A stretch of DNA of 64,000 nt from Ramlibacter algicola. GTDB taxonomy: Bacteria; Pseudomonadota; Gammaproteobacteria; Burkholderiales; Burkholderiaceae_C. The stretch covers positions 62,001 to 126,000 of the forward strand of contig NZ_JAEDAO010000001.1 in assembly GCF_016641735.1 (NCBI RefSeq), read 5' to 3'. The translations under genes and the position numbers were made by a program. Each line of letters starts with the position of its first letter. Position 1 is the stretch's first letter. The notes below the pieces were generated by a model. That model did no database searches. It had not been told where the DNA came from and was given only the letters and a program-made list of their open reading frames with translations. This document shows, piece by piece, positions 1 to 8,994 of this stretch.

Positions 1-378
1 GAGACGCTCGAGAGCAACTACCTGGGCTGGTCCAGCAACATGGCGCCGGCGATCATGGGTGCGCCCGACCAGCCGGAGCTCGCGCAGGAACTGACCAACA
101 GCTTCTGCCGCACCGACCCGGACATCGCCAAGCACTTCGCGCGCGTCACCTTCCTGTCGGACCACCGTGCGGACCTGCCCAAGCTCACCGCCCCGACGCT
201 GATCGTGCAGTGCAACGACGACATCATCGCGCCCGTGTCGGTGGGCGAGTACATGCACCGCGTGCTGCCGAACAGCACGCTGGCCGTCATCGACAACATC
301 GGCCACTGCCCGCACCTGAGTGCTCCCGGCGCCTGCGTCGACGCGATGGACGACTTCCTGACACGGTACGTCTCCTGA
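1..378 (+). CDS. RsbQ-type alpha/beta hydrolase, C-terminal part (start lies before the window)
   Basis: The frame is open from base 1, so the N-terminus, including the expected nucleophile serine, is missing. The visible 125 residues match the C-terminal half of the RsbQ/KAI2-like hydrolases: ESNYLGW, then CRTDPDIAKHFARVTFLSDHR, then LIVQCNDDIIAP carrying the likely catalytic Asp, and IGHCPHLSAPG carrying the likely catalytic His. In Bacillus, RsbQ works with the PAS phosphatase RsbP in energy-stress signalling. Here the next gene begins one base after this stop and encodes a PAS histidine kinase, so the hydrolase probably supplies or gates a small ligand for that sensor. Family assignment is firm; the ligand is unknown. 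Confidence 0.88.
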   Translation, partial: ETLESNYLGWSSNMAPAIMGAPDQPELAQELTNSFCRTDPDIAKHFARVTFLSDHRADLPKLTAPTLIVQCNDDIIAPVSVGEYMHRVLPNSTLAVIDNIGHCPHLSAPGACVDAMDDFLTRYVS

Positions 379-379
379 G

Positions 380-1507
380 ATGCTGCCGGACGCGCTGACG
401 GTCCAGGTGCAGTTGGCGCTGGACATGGCGCCGTGCGGCCTCCTGCGCACCGACAGCGCCGGCGTGGTCCGGCGTGTCAACGCCACCGCGTGCCGCTGGC
501 TCGGCTACGAGCGGCACGAGATCCTCGGCCGCCGGTTGCCGGAGCTGCTGACGATCGGCGGGCGCATCTTCCACCAGACACACCTGGCGCCGCTGCTGCA
601 GATCCAGGGCTCCCTGTCGGAAGTGAAGCTCGATTTCCTGCGGCGCGACGGCAAGACGATCCCGGTGGTGCTCAATGCGCAGCGGCACGAGACACCGCAG
701 GGGACGTTCACGGAAGTGGCGCTGTTCGTGGCGCACGACCGCGACAAGTACGAGAAGGAACTGGTCGCCTCGCGCAAGCGCCTGGAGCAGTCCGTCGCCG
801 AGGCGCGCGCGCTGCAGGCCGACGCCAAGGACCGCGCGCTGTTCGCCGAGCAGATGATGGGCATCGTCAGCCACGACCTGCGCAACCCGCTCGCGACCAT
901 CCAGATGGGCGCGGACCTGCTCACGCGCACCGAGAGCCGGCCGCAGCAGCGCAACGTGCTCGGGCGCATCGCGCGCGCGACCGAGCGCGCGCACCGGTTG
1001 ATCGCCGACTTGCTGGACTTCACCCAGGCGCGCCTGGGCAAGGGCCTGAGCACCGAGACGAAACCGATCCAGCTGCATGCAACGGTCGGCGAAGTGGTCG
1101 ACGAACTCGCGCAGGCGCACCCGCACCGCAAGCTGGTGCACGAGGCCGAGGGCGATGGCGAGTGCATCGGCGACGCCGACCGCATCGCGCAACTCGTGGG
1201 CAACCTCGTCGCCAATGCGCTCGCCTACGGCAGCACCGACGAGCCCGTCACGGTCCGCTCCGTGGTGGCGCCGCAGCAGTTCTCCGTGTCGGTGCACAAC
1301 CACGGCGCGCCGATCCCGCTGGAGGCGCACTCGCGGCTGTTCGAGCCGCTGGCCCGCGGCACCTCGCTGGGCAGCAGCGTGCGCAGCGTGGGGCTGGGCC
1401 TCTACATCGTGAGCGAGATCGCGAAGGCGCATGCAGGCCACGTGGCCGTCGCGTCCAGCGAGTCCGAAGGCACCACCTTCACGGCGACGTTCCCGCGCGG
1501 CGCCTGA
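380..1507 (+). CDS. PAS-domain sensor histidine kinase paired with the RsbQ-like hydrolase
   Basis: A 375-residue cytoplasmic kinase with no membrane segment. A PAS domain covers about residues 10-120 and contains GGRIFHQTHLAPLLQIQG, which resembles the PAS of RsbP-type proteins. A coiled linker follows (about 122-150), then the dimerisation domain with phospho-acceptor His165 in SHDLRNPL, and an ATPase domain with N-box NLVANAL (about 275-281) and G-box SVGLGLYIV. ATG at 380 follows the hydrolase stop at 376-378, indicating one transcript. No response regulator is adjacent downstream. Inference: it senses a product or ligand delivered by the hydrolase and signals to an unlinked regulator. 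Confidence 0.9.
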   Translation: MLPDALTVQVQLALDMAPCGLLRTDSAGVVRRVNATACRWLGYERHEILGRRLPELLTIGGRIFHQTHLAPLLQIQGSLSEVKLDFLRRDGKTIPVVLNAQRHETPQGTFTEVALFVAHDRDKYEKELVASRKRLEQSVAEARALQADAKDRALFAEQMMGIVSHDLRNPLATIQMGADLLTRTESRPQQRNVLGRIARATERAHRLIADLLDFTQARLGKGLSTETKPIQLHATVGEVVDELAQAHPHRKLVHEAEGDGECIGDADRIAQLVGNLVANALAYGSTDEPVTVRSVVAPQQFSVSVHNHGAPIPLEAHSRLFEPLARGTSLGSSVRSVGLGLYIVSEIAKAHAGHVAVASSESEGTTFTATFPRGA

Positions 1508-1519
1508 CGCTCGCGGCCC

Positions 1520-2794
1520 CTACGCCCAGTCTGCATCCGCCTTGGGGCGCAGCCGCCGCGCCGCGTCGATGACGTCCTGCAGGTCCACCGGATCGCTGTA
1601 CGGATCCTCGTCCAGTTCGGTGACGCGATTGAGCTCCTTCTGCCAGCGCCGCAGCTCGTCGACGTACGCGGGGTCGGGCACGCGCCGCAAGCGGCCATCG
1701 CCGTCCACCAGGTCGCAGATGCCGTTGTGCAGCCATTCGCCGGTGTGCCAGTCCGGCATGTCCACCGCGGGGAACAGGCAGATCCCGTGCAGGTCGATGC
1801 CGCGGTTGACCGCCGCCATCGCCTCGTTCATCACGTCGCGCAACCAGTCGGGCCGGCCCTTGCCCATGCCGCTGGTCTCGGCGATCACCATCGGGCGCTT
1901 GTAGCGATCCCACACGCGCTGCAGCAGGTCGCACAGCGGCAGGATGCCTGGCGAGCCGGGCGGCAGCGCCTGGTGCGGGCCGTGCTCGCGGTACTCCATC
2001 TGGCCGAACGAGTAGTTGTTGCAGCCGACGATGTCGAGGACCTCGGGCGCCCCCCCGAGCTCCGGATGCTCCTTGCCGTCCAGGATGTCCCAGGCGAGGA
2101 ACGCGTCGACGAAGGTTTCGTGCTCCGCCGCCGCCTTCTGGTCCGGCCGGTCCGGCGGCGCGACCACCTGGATCAGCGGGTCCACGTGCACCATGCGCGC
2201 GTCGGGCAGCACGCGCCGGATCGCCTTCACGCCGGCGATCGACGCCTTGCACAGCGCCACGCGCAGGCGCTCGCGCCCCGCGCGGTCCTTGCAGTACGGC
2301 GCGACCCAGCCCCATTCGCCGCCCGCGAAGGCGAAGAAGGTGATCTCGTTGATCGGCGTGAAGAAGTGCGGCCCGTCCAGCTCGCTGCCCACGAACCGGG
2401 CGCACGTCTCGCAGTACGCGGCGAAGCGCTCGGCGAAGGCGTCGGTGAAGGGATCGACGTCCTCGGGATAGCCGTAGTGGCACAGGTCCCAGATCGGCGT
2501 GATGCGCGTGCGGCGGATCGCATGCAGCACCGGCTCGAGCATGTGGAAGTCGTAGCGGCCGCGGCCCAGGTCGGCCATCGGCCACGGGATGCCTTCGCGC
2601 GCGACGGCGATGCCCAGGTCGCTCAGCAGCCCGTAGTCCTGCGAGGCGTGCTCGCGGTGCTGCGTCTCGGCGACCAGGTCGCGCCGGCGGCCGTCCTTCC
2701 ACAGGAAGGTCGAGCACTCGAAGCCGGAGAGGAAGAAGGTGGGGAAGATGCCCTGGCGCATCCGGCCAAGTTCACCACGGGCGGGCTGCAACAC
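1520..2794 (-). CDS. Family 1-like glycoside hydrolase (beta-glucosidase superfamily)
   Basis: Cytoplasmic TIM-barrel glycosidase of up to 424 residues. Two features suggest a retaining clan-A enzyme: FTPINEI with candidate acid/base Glu150, and VIAETSGMG with candidate nucleophile Glu306. Both are variants of the classical GH1 TxNEP and ITENG motifs, so the substrate cannot be named. The coordinates use a GTG start at 2794. An ATG at 2759-2761 (MRQGIFPTFF) begins closer to the conserved region, has a possible GGTGA ribosome site, and may be the true start. It converges with the histidine kinase at 380-1507 and has no sugar-transport genes nearby. Confidence 0.8.
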   Translation of the reverse strand: MLQPARGELGRMRQGIFPTFFLSGFECSTFLWKDGRRRDLVAETQHREHASQDYGLLSDLGIAVAREGIPWPMADLGRGRYDFHMLEPVLHAIRRTRITPIWDLCHYGYPEDVDPFTDAFAERFAAYCETCARFVGSELDGPHFFTPINEITFFAFAGGEWGWVAPYCKDRAGRERLRVALCKASIAGVKAIRRVLPDARMVHVDPLIQVVAPPDRPDQKAAAEHETFVDAFLAWDILDGKEHPELGGAPEVLDIVGCNNYSFGQMEYREHGPHQALPPGSPGILPLCDLLQRVWDRYKRPMVIAETSGMGKGRPDWLRDVMNEAMAAVNRGIDLHGICLFPAVDMPDWHTGEWLHNGICDLVDGDGRLRRVPDPAYVDELRRWQKELNRVTELDEDPYSDPVDLQDVIDAARRLRPKADADWA

Positions 2795-2854
2795 GGCATT
2801 GCGCCACCGTGTGCAAGTGCAACAGGCGGGGGCGTGTCGCCCCCAGCGTTCAGC

Positions 2855-3400
2855 TCACTTGCGCGGCTGGATGGGCTTGACGCTGCCGCAGTCGGCGCCG
2901 AGCCAACGGCCCGTGCCTTCCATCGTGAACTTCTCGGCCTTGCCGTTCTTCTGCGTCGTCACGTTCGTCTTCGAGCTGTACGACTCGGGGCCGTTGAACG
3001 TGATCGTGGAATCGCCGCTGGAGGTGGGGTTGGTGCAGGAGAACGCGACCGCCATCGTGTTGCCGGTGCGCTTCTGCGAGGTCGTCTTGCAGTCGCCCTG
3101 GGCGGCGGGCACCTCGTCGCGCTCGACCATCTCCCTGGTCATGCAGACCTTCACCGCCATGCCGCCGCCGGCGGACGGCCCCATCTGCACGCCGCGCGCG
3201 GCCATCATGGCTTCCATCTGCTTGCGCTGCTCGGGCGACATCGACGCCATCTGCTGCTGCATCTCGGCCATGGCCTTGTCCATCTGGCCGCCCTGCATCT
3301 TCTGGCGCATCTCCCACAGGCCGGGCTTGAGGGTCTGGGCCGCAGCGGGCAGCGTGGCGGCGGCCAGCAGTGCGGCGGCGATGGCGGTGGACGGGCGCAT
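2855..3400 (-). CDS. DUF3617 family periplasmic protein
   Basis: 181 residues starting at MRPSTAIAAALLAAATLPAAA, a clear signal peptide cleaved near residue 21. The mature part begins TLKPGLWEM, the usual DUF3617 opening, followed by a Met/Gln-rich stretch (about 30-65) and paired cysteines in VCMTRE, GDCKTT, SCTNP and ADCGSV that could form disulfides. Sequence GAGGAG upstream supports ATG at 3398-3400. The molecular function of DUF3617 is unknown. It stands alone between the glycosidase and glpK. Confidence 0.85.
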   Translation of the reverse strand: MRPSTAIAAALLAAATLPAAAQTLKPGLWEMRQKMQGGQMDKAMAEMQQQMASMSPEQRKQMEAMMAARGVQMGPSAGGGMAVKVCMTREMVERDEVPAAQGDCKTTSQKRTGNTMAVAFSCTNPTSSGDSTITFNGPESYSSKTNVTTQKNGKAEKFTMEGTGRWLGADCGSVKPIQPRK

Positions 3401-3447
3401 GGCGATCTCCTCGGTGGGGTTCCGCGATTGTGCCGAGCCGCCGCGGC

Positions 3448-4941
3448 TCAGGCCAGCGTGGCCTGGCGCACGGCGTGGTCCCAGCGCGCCATGCACTCCT
3501 GGGCGCGGTCGCGCGGCATCGCCGGCTCGAAGCGCCGCTCGACCTGCCACTGCGCCTGCAGGTCGTCGGGGCTGCGGTAGACGCCGGCGGCCAGCCCGGC
3601 CAGGTAGGCCGCGCCGAGCGCGGTGGTCTCGACCACCTTCGGCCGCACGACCGGGATGCCCAGCAGGTCGGCCTGGAACTGCATCAGGAGGTTGTTGACG
3701 CACGCGCCGCCGTCGACGCGCAGCTCCGAGACCGAAGCCGCGCCGGCCGCCTGCGCATCGCGCGCCATCGCCTGGAACAGCGCCGCGCTCTGGTACGCGA
3801 TGCTCTCCAGCGCCGCACGTGCCACGTGTCCGAGGTTCGAGCCGCGCGTGAGGCCGGTGATCGTGCCGCGCGCGTCCGGCTTCCAGTACGGCGCGCCCAG
3901 CCCCGTGAAGGCGGGCACCAGCATCACGCCGCCGGCATCGGGCACGCTGGCCGCGAGCGACTCGATCTGCGCGCTGCTCTCGATGGCGTTCAGCCCGTCA
4001 CGCAGCCATTGCACGACCGCCCCGCCCACGAACACACTGCCCTCGAGCGCGAACTGCGGCTGCGTGCTGGTCTGCGCGGCGCTGGTGGTCACCAGGCCGT
4101 TGGCCGACTTCTGGAACTTGCCGCCGGTGTGCATCAGCAGGAAACAGCCGGTGCCGTAGGTGTTCTTGGCCATGCCTTCGCGGAAGCACGCCTGGCCGAA
4201 CAGCGCGCTCTGCTGGTCGCCGGCGACGCCGCCGATGCGCACCGGCGCGCCCAGCAGCGACTCCACCGTGCGGCCGTAGTCGGCGCTGGAGGGCAGCACC
4301 TTGGGCATCATCGACGCGGGCACCTGCAGCAGGTCCAGCAGCCCGTCGTCCCACTCGTTGCGGTGCACGTCGAACAGCATCGTGCGCGACGCGTTGGTGA
4401 CGTCCGTGACGTGCGACTGGCCGCCCGTCAGCTGCCACAGCAGCCAGCTGTCGATGGTGCCGAACGCGAGTTCGCCGCGCTGCGCCTGGTCGCGCGCGCC
4501 GGGCACGTTGTCGAGCAGCCAGCGGACCTTGGTGCCGGAGAAATAGGAATCCACGAGCAGCCCCGTGCGGTCCTGCACCAGCCCCGCGTGGCCCTGCTCG
4601 CGCAACTGCGCGCACAGCGGCTCGCCGCGGCGGTCCTGCCAGACGATCGCGCGGTGGATGGGCTGGCCCGTCTTGCGGTTCCACACGACGGCCGTCTCGC
4701 GCTGGTTGGTGATGCCCAGCGCCGCGATGTCCTTCGCCTGGATGCCCGCCTTCGCGATCGCCTCGCGCGCCGTGGCCAGCTGGTCGTCCCAGATGCGCAG
4801 CGCGTCGTGCTCCACCCAGCCGGGCTGCGGGTAGTGCTGCGGCAGTTCGCGCTGCGCCATCGCGACGATGCCGCCGCCGGCGTCGAAGACGATGGACCGC
4901 GAAGAGGACGTGCCTTGGTCGAGCGCAAGCAGGTAAGTCAT
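3448..4941 (-). CDS. glpK: Glycerol kinase
   Basis: Phosphorylates glycerol to sn-glycerol 3-phosphate with ATP in the cytoplasm. The 497-residue length is normal. It opens [20 protein letters not shown], the FGGY-kinase phosphate-1 motif, and contains [14 protein letters not shown], the [13 protein letters not shown] signature and the C-terminal VDGGACVNN adenosine motif. No glpF, glpD or glpR is adjacent, so it is a stand-alone copy here. No strong ribosome site is visible before ATG 4941. Confidence 0.96.
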   Translation of the reverse strand: MTYLLALDQGTSSSRSIVFDAGGGIVAMAQRELPQHYPQPGWVEHDALRIWDDQLATAREAIAKAGIQAKDIAALGITNQRETAVVWNRKTGQPIHRAIVWQDRRGEPLCAQLREQGHAGLVQDRTGLLVDSYFSGTKVRWLLDNVPGARDQAQRGELAFGTIDSWLLWQLTGGQSHVTDVTNASRTMLFDVHRNEWDDGLLDLLQVPASMMPKVLPSSADYGRTVESLLGAPVRIGGVAGDQQSALFGQACFREGMAKNTYGTGCFLLMHTGGKFQKSANGLVTTSAAQTSTQPQFALEGSVFVGGAVVQWLRDGLNAIESSAQIESLAASVPDAGGVMLVPAFTGLGAPYWKPDARGTITGLTRGSNLGHVARAALESIAYQSAALFQAMARDAQAAGAASVSELRVDGGACVNNLLMQFQADLLGIPVVRPKVVETTALGAAYLAGLAAGVYRSPDDLQAQWQVERRFEPAMPRDRAQECMARWDHAVRQATLA

Positions 4942-5033
4942 GCGCCGATGCTAGCCGCCGTGCGCCACCGCGACATCGGTGGCTGCCCGAGCCTTCAAGA
5001 ACTCCCGAACGCAGAGTCCGGAAGTCCGCCTCC

Positions 5034-5246
5034 CTACCCCGGCCGCTTGCGCAAGGCGCCCGGCTTGTGGGCCGCCTGTCCACCCTGCCCGGTTTCGACG
5101 AGGTATTCGGGGTTGTCCATCGAGGCGGCCACCTGGTGGCCCTTGATGGTGGTGCGGCTGGTCAGCTTCTTCTTGACCTTGCCCTTGGCGATGCCGCCGT
5201 GGGAATTCCATTCGACGGCGTCGCCGGGCCGGAACTTGTCGCTCAT
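5034..5246 (-). CDS. DUF2945 (hypervirulence-associated TUDOR-domain) small protein
   Basis: 70 residues beginning MSDKFRPGDAVEWNSHGG. The pattern GDAVEWNSHGGIAKGKV plus MDNPEYLVETG is typical of the DUF2945/HVA-TUDOR family, small SH3-like beta-barrel proteins of unknown function. The start is set by GGGAG upstream of ATG 5244-5246. The C-terminus is basic (KPGALRKRPG). Larger overlapping reading frames lack this support. Confidence 0.82.
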   Translation of the reverse strand: MSDKFRPGDAVEWNSHGGIAKGKVKKKLTSRTTIKGHQVAASMDNPEYLVETGQGGQAAHKPGALRKRPG

Positions 5247-5335
5247 GCAGCTTGCTCCCTTGTGCTGGTGGCACGCATGATGGGTTGCGGCGCGCCAGGC
5301 AGGTGTGAGCCGCACGTTCGGAAACGCAACCAGTC

Positions 5336-5812
5336 CTAGCGCAGCGCGAGCCGCGCGGTGTGCTTCACCTCTTCCATCACCGCATAGGTCTTGGTCTCGC
5401 GGATGCCGGGCAGTTGCCACAACACCGTGCCGGCGAACTCGCGGTAGGCCTGCATGTCGCGCATGCGCGTCTTGAGCAGGTAGTCGAAGCCGCCGGCGAC
5501 CATGTGGCATTCCAGGATCTCGTCATGCACCTGCACGGCGGCCTTGAAGGCCTCGAACACGTTCGGCGTCGTGCGGTCCAGCAGCACCTCGACGAACACC
5601 AGCATCCCGGCGCCCAGCTTCAGCGGGTTCAGGCGCGCCTCGTAGCCCAGGATGTAGCCCTCGCGCGTGAGGCGCTGCACGCGCGCCAGCACGGCGGTCG
5701 GTGACAGGCCGACCGCGTCGGCCAGCTTCAAGTTGGCGATGCGGCCGTCGGCCTGCAGCAGCTGCAGGATCTTCCGGTCGACCCGGTCGAGCGCCTCGGC
5801 CGCCTCAGCCAT
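5336..5812 (-). CDS. putR: Lrp/AsnC-family regulator, probably of putA
   Basis: 158 residues. An N-terminal helix-turn-helix (about 10-55, DRKILQLLQADGRI ... SPTAVLARVQRL) is followed by an RAM ligand-binding domain (about 70-150, VFVEVLLDR ... HMVAGGFDYLLKTRMRD). This is the architecture of local Lrp-type regulators. It is divergent from putA across 92 bp, and PutR-type Lrp proteins activate proline catabolism in proteobacteria whose PutA lacks its own DNA-binding domain, as here. The role is therefore inferred from family plus position. Confidence 0.85.
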   Translation of the reverse strand: MAEAAEALDRVDRKILQLLQADGRIANLKLADAVGLSPTAVLARVQRLTREGYILGYEARLNPLKLGAGMLVFVEVLLDRTTPNVFEAFKAAVQVHDEILECHMVAGGFDYLLKTRMRDMQAYREFAGTVLWQLPGIRETKTYAVMEEVKHTARLALR

Positions 5813-5904
5813 GGCTGGAGATTGTTCTGCCCATGAGCCAGACTTTAGCGAAAGATTCGGCAGATTCCCGCAGACGATGCAGATCGTTCCAACCCTCGCC
5901 CACC
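5813..5904. promoter_or_regulatory. Divergent Lrp-regulator/putA promoter region
   Basis: The 92-bp gap between the two divergent start codons must hold both promoters. It is noticeably less GC-rich than its surroundings, with a TTTAGCGAAAGATTC stretch near 5843-5858, as expected for Lrp-type binding and for promoters. I cannot place individual -35/-10 boxes with confidence. An in-frame upstream ATG at 5833 would extend PutA into this region and looks like non-coding sequence. Confidence 0.5.
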
Positions 5905-8862
5905 ATGCCGCAGCGCCTGCCCACCCCCTACCGTGACGAGAACGCCATCGTCGCCCGCCGCCTGGCCGCCCTGGCCCAAGCCCTGGATTGGGACGCCGCG
6001 AGCCGGCAAGCGGCGCCGTGGGTCCGGGCGGTGCGCCGCGACCCGCCGCCGTTCTGGGCCATGGAGTCGCTGCTGCGCGAGTACCCGATCTCGAGCGCCG
6101 AGGGCCTGGCGCTGATGCGCCTCGCCGAAGCGCTGCTGCGGGTGCCGGATGCGGACACCGCCATCGCGCTCACCGCCGACCAGCTCGGGCGCGCGAACTT
6201 CAGCGGCGCAGAAGGCGACAGCGCCATGGCGCGCCTGTCGAGCGCCGCCCTCGCGTTGTCCAGGAAGATGCTGCCCGATGGGCGCAGCGACGATGGCCTG
6301 TTCGCGCGCCTCGGGGCGCGCACGGTGGTCGCCGCGACCATCCGCGCGGTGCAGTTGCTGGGCCGGCAGTTCGTGCTCGGCGAGGACATCGCCGCCGCAC
6401 TGGCCGAAGCGGCGAACGCGCGGCGCGAGCAGGCCAACGTCCGCTTCTCGTTCGACATGCTCGGCGAAGGCGCGCGCACCGAGGCCGACGCGCAGCGCTA
6501 TCTGGCCAACTACACGCACGCGATCGAGGCCATCGCGCAACGCGCGTCGCCGGACGTGCCGGTGGAACGCAACGACGGCATCTCGATCAAGCTGAGCGCG
6601 CTGCACCCGCGCTACGAGGACGCGCAGCGCGAGCGTGTGCTGGAGGAACTCGTGCCGCGTGTCGCATCGCTGTGCCTGCAGGCCGCGCGCGCCAACGTGC
6701 ACCTGACGATCGACGCCGAGGAAGTGGACCGGCTGGAGCTGTCGCTTGACGTGTTCGAGGCGCTGGCGCAGCACGTCGCGCGCGAACAGCCGCAGTGGCG
6801 CGGCTTCGGCCTCGCGTTGCAGGCGTACCAGACGCGGGCCGTCGACCTGATCGAGGAAGTCGCAGCGATTGCGCGCCGCCACGGCCTGCGCCTGATGTGC
6901 CGCCTGGTCAAGGGCGCGTACTGGGACGCGGAAATCAAGCGCGCGCAGGAGATGGGCCTGCCGCACTACCCGGTGTTCACGCACAAGCACCACACCGACG
7001 TGTCGTACCTCGCCTGCGCGCGGTCGTTGCTGGATGCGCACGACGTGATCTATCCGCAGTTCGCGACGCACAACGCGGGCACCATCGCCGCGATCGTCCA
7101 GATGGCCCGCGAGCGCAAGGCGGCCTTCGAACTGCAGCGCCTGCACGGCATGGGCCAGGGCATCTACCGCGAGGTGCTGAGGGACGCGCAGCTCGCCTGC
7201 CGCGTCTACGCTCCCGTCGGCCGCCACCGCGACCTGCTGGCTTACCTGGTGCGACGCCTGCTGGAGAACGGCGCCAATTCCTCCTTCGTGCACCAGCTCG
7301 CCGACGAATCGGTGGGCCTGGACGACCTGCTGCGCTCGCCGCTGTACGCATCGCCCGCGCCGGCGCTGCCGCTGCCGGCCGCGCTGTACGGCCCGGGGCG
7401 CCGCAACAGCGACGGCGTCGACCTGACCGTCGACGCGATGCGCCAGCCGCTGCTCGACGCGCTCGCACGCACGACGGTGCCTTCGATGCCGATGACCGAT
7501 CCTGCCGAGGTCGCCGCCGCGGTGGCGCGCGCCCACGCGGCTTTCGCGAGCTGGTCGCAATGGCCGGTCGAGCGCCGTGCCGCGATCCTGAGCACCGCCG
7601 CCGACAGCATGCAGGCGCGGCTGCCGCATCTGTGCGCGCTGCTGGTGAAGGAGGCGTTCAAGACCTGGGGCGATGCGGTGGCCGAAGTGCGGGAGGCAAT
7701 CGACTTCCTGCGCTACTACGCGCTGCACGCGGTGCAGCTGATGGAGCCGGTGCTGCTGCCCGGCCCCACCGGCGAGAGCAACGAGCTGCGCCTGGAAGGC
7801 CGCGGCCCGTGGGTGTGCATCAGCCCCTGGAACTTCCCGCTCGCGATCTTCACCGGCCAGGTGGCCGCCGCGCTCGCCACGGGCAACACCGTGCTCGCCA
7901 AGCCCGCCGAGCAGACGCCGGCGATCGCACGGGAAGCGGTCGCGATCCTGCATGCGGCCGGCGTGCCGCATGACGCACTGCAGCTGCTGCACGGCACCGG
8001 CGAAACGGTCGGCGCAGCACTGGTGCAGGCGCCCGGCATCGCGGGCGTGGTGTTCACCGGGTCGACGGAGGTCGCGCGGCTGATCGCCCGCACGCTCGTC
8101 ACGAAAGACGGCCCCATCGCGCCGCTGATCGCCGAGACCGGTGGCATCAACGCGATGGTGGTCGACTCGACCGCGCTGCCCGAGCAGGTCGCGGACGCGG
8201 TGGTGCAGAGCGCGTTCCGCTCCGCCGGCCAGCGCTGCTCGGCGCTGCGCCTGCTGTGCGTCCACGAAGGCATCGCCGATGCGGTGGTCGAGATGGTGGC
8301 CGGCGCCGCACGCGAACTGGTGTGCGGCGACCCGGGCCGGCTGGCGACCGACGTCGGGCCGGTGATCGATGCGGACGCCTTTGCGAACCTCGGCCGCCAT
8401 CTCGAGCGGCTGCGCCGCACGGCACGGCCGTTGTTCGCCGCGGACGTGCCGGCGGGCGCACCGCCGCACATCGTGCCGCCGCAGTTGATCGAGGTGCAGG
8501 CGATCGCCGACGTCGACCAGGAGGTGTTCGGCCCCGTGCTGCACGTCGTGCGCTGGTCGGGCGACCCGCTGGCGGTGATCGACCAGGTGAACGCGCTCGG
8601 CTACGGCCTCACGCTGGGCATCCAGACCCGCATCGACAGCCGCGCGCAGGCGATGGCGCAGCGCGCGCGCGTCGGCAACGTCTACGTCAACCGCAACATG
8701 ATCGGCGCCGTCGTCGGCGTGCAGCCGTTCGGCGGCGAAGGCCTGTCGGGCACCGGCCCGAAGGCCGGCGGCCCGCACTACCTGCTGCGCTTCTGCGCCG
8801 AACGCACGCTCACCATCAACACCGCCGCTGCCGGTGGCAACGTGGCTTTGCTGGCGGGGTGA
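5905..8862 (+). CDS. putA: Bifunctional proline dehydrogenase / L-glutamate-gamma-semialdehyde dehydrogenase
   Basis: Oxidises proline to glutamate in two steps, with FAD then NAD+. The protein is 985 residues, the short PutA class, not the roughly 1,300-residue class with an N-terminal ribbon-helix-helix repressor domain. The proline dehydrogenase half (about 150-480) has RLVKGAYWDAEIKRAQ, THNAGTI, HGMGQG and YAPVGRH. The aldehyde dehydrogenase half (about 520-980) has SPWNFPLAIFTGQ, FTGSTEVA and FRSAGQRCSALR with catalytic Cys778. It starts at ATG 5905 (MPQRLPTPYRDEN). Missing autoregulation fits the divergent Lrp-type regulator. Confidence 0.95.
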   Translation: MPQRLPTPYRDENAIVARRLAALAQALDWDAASRQAAPWVRAVRRDPPPFWAMESLLREYPISSAEGLALMRLAEALLRVPDADTAIALTADQLGRANFSGAEGDSAMARLSSAALALSRKMLPDGRSDDGLFARLGARTVVAATIRAVQLLGRQFVLGEDIAAALAEAANARREQANVRFSFDMLGEGARTEADAQRYLANYTHAIEAIAQRASPDVPVERNDGISIKLSALHPRYEDAQRERVLEELVPRVASLCLQAARANVHLTIDAEEVDRLELSLDVFEALAQHVAREQPQWRGFGLALQAYQTRAVDLIEEVAAIARRHGLRLMCRLVKGAYWDAEIKRAQEMGLPHYPVFTHKHHTDVSYLACARSLLDAHDVIYPQFATHNAGTIAAIVQMARERKAAFELQRLHGMGQGIYREVLRDAQLACRVYAPVGRHRDLLAYLVRRLLENGANSSFVHQLADESVGLDDLLRSPLYASPAPALPLPAALYGPGRRNSDGVDLTVDAMRQPLLDALARTTVPSMPMTDPAEVAAAVARAHAAFASWSQWPVERRAAILSTAADSMQARLPHLCALLVKEAFKTWGDAVAEVREAIDFLRYYALHAVQLMEPVLLPGPTGESNELRLEGRGPWVCISPWNFPLAIFTGQVAAALATGNTVLAKPAEQTPAIAREAVAILHAAGVPHDALQLLHGTGETVGAALVQAPGIAGVVFTGSTEVARLIARTLVTKDGPIAPLIAETGGINAMVVDSTALPEQVADAVVQSAFRSAGQRCSALRLLCVHEGIADAVVEMVAGAARELVCGDPGRLATDVGPVIDADAFANLGRHLERLRRTARPLFAADVPAGAPPHIVPPQLIEVQAIADVDQEVFGPVLHVVRWSGDPLAVIDQVNALGYGLTLGIQTRIDSRAQAMAQRARVGNVYVNRNMIGAVVGVQPFGGEGLSGTGPKAGGPHYLLRFCAERTLTINTAAAGGNVALLAG

Positions 8863-8879
8863 AAGGCGGGAGCGGACAG

Positions 8880-8984
8880 CCGAACGCAGAGATCACGGAG
8901 CAAGCGCAGAGACCGCAGAAGGATTTCATCCCAAGGAATTGTCTTCCGCGTCCTCTGCGCTTGCTCTGCGGCCGCTGCGTTCGG
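8880..8984. repeat. Intergenic inverted-repeat element, copy 1
   Basis: Between putA and the DUF378 gene lies a nested inverted repeat. Outer arms are CCGAACGCAG (8880-8889) and CTGCGTTCGG (8975-8984). Inner arms are GAGCAAGCGCAGAG (8898-8911) and CTCTGCGCTTGCTC (8953-8966), exact over 14 bases. A related element lies at 17458-17555. The transcript would fold into a long hairpin between convergent genes, so it could end transcription or stabilise mRNA ends. Its mobility is unproven. Confidence 0.75.
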
Positions 8985-8994
8985 AAATCCGCCT

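Noticed and set aside
287..1441. 384-residue open frame antisense to the PAS kinase
   Set aside because: Arg/Ala/Leu-rich shadow of a GC-biased gene; the opposite strand has clear kinase motifs.
5845..8778. 977-residue open frame antisense to putA
   Set aside because: It mirrors putA, which has both complete catalytic domains; the composition is that of a codon-bias shadow.
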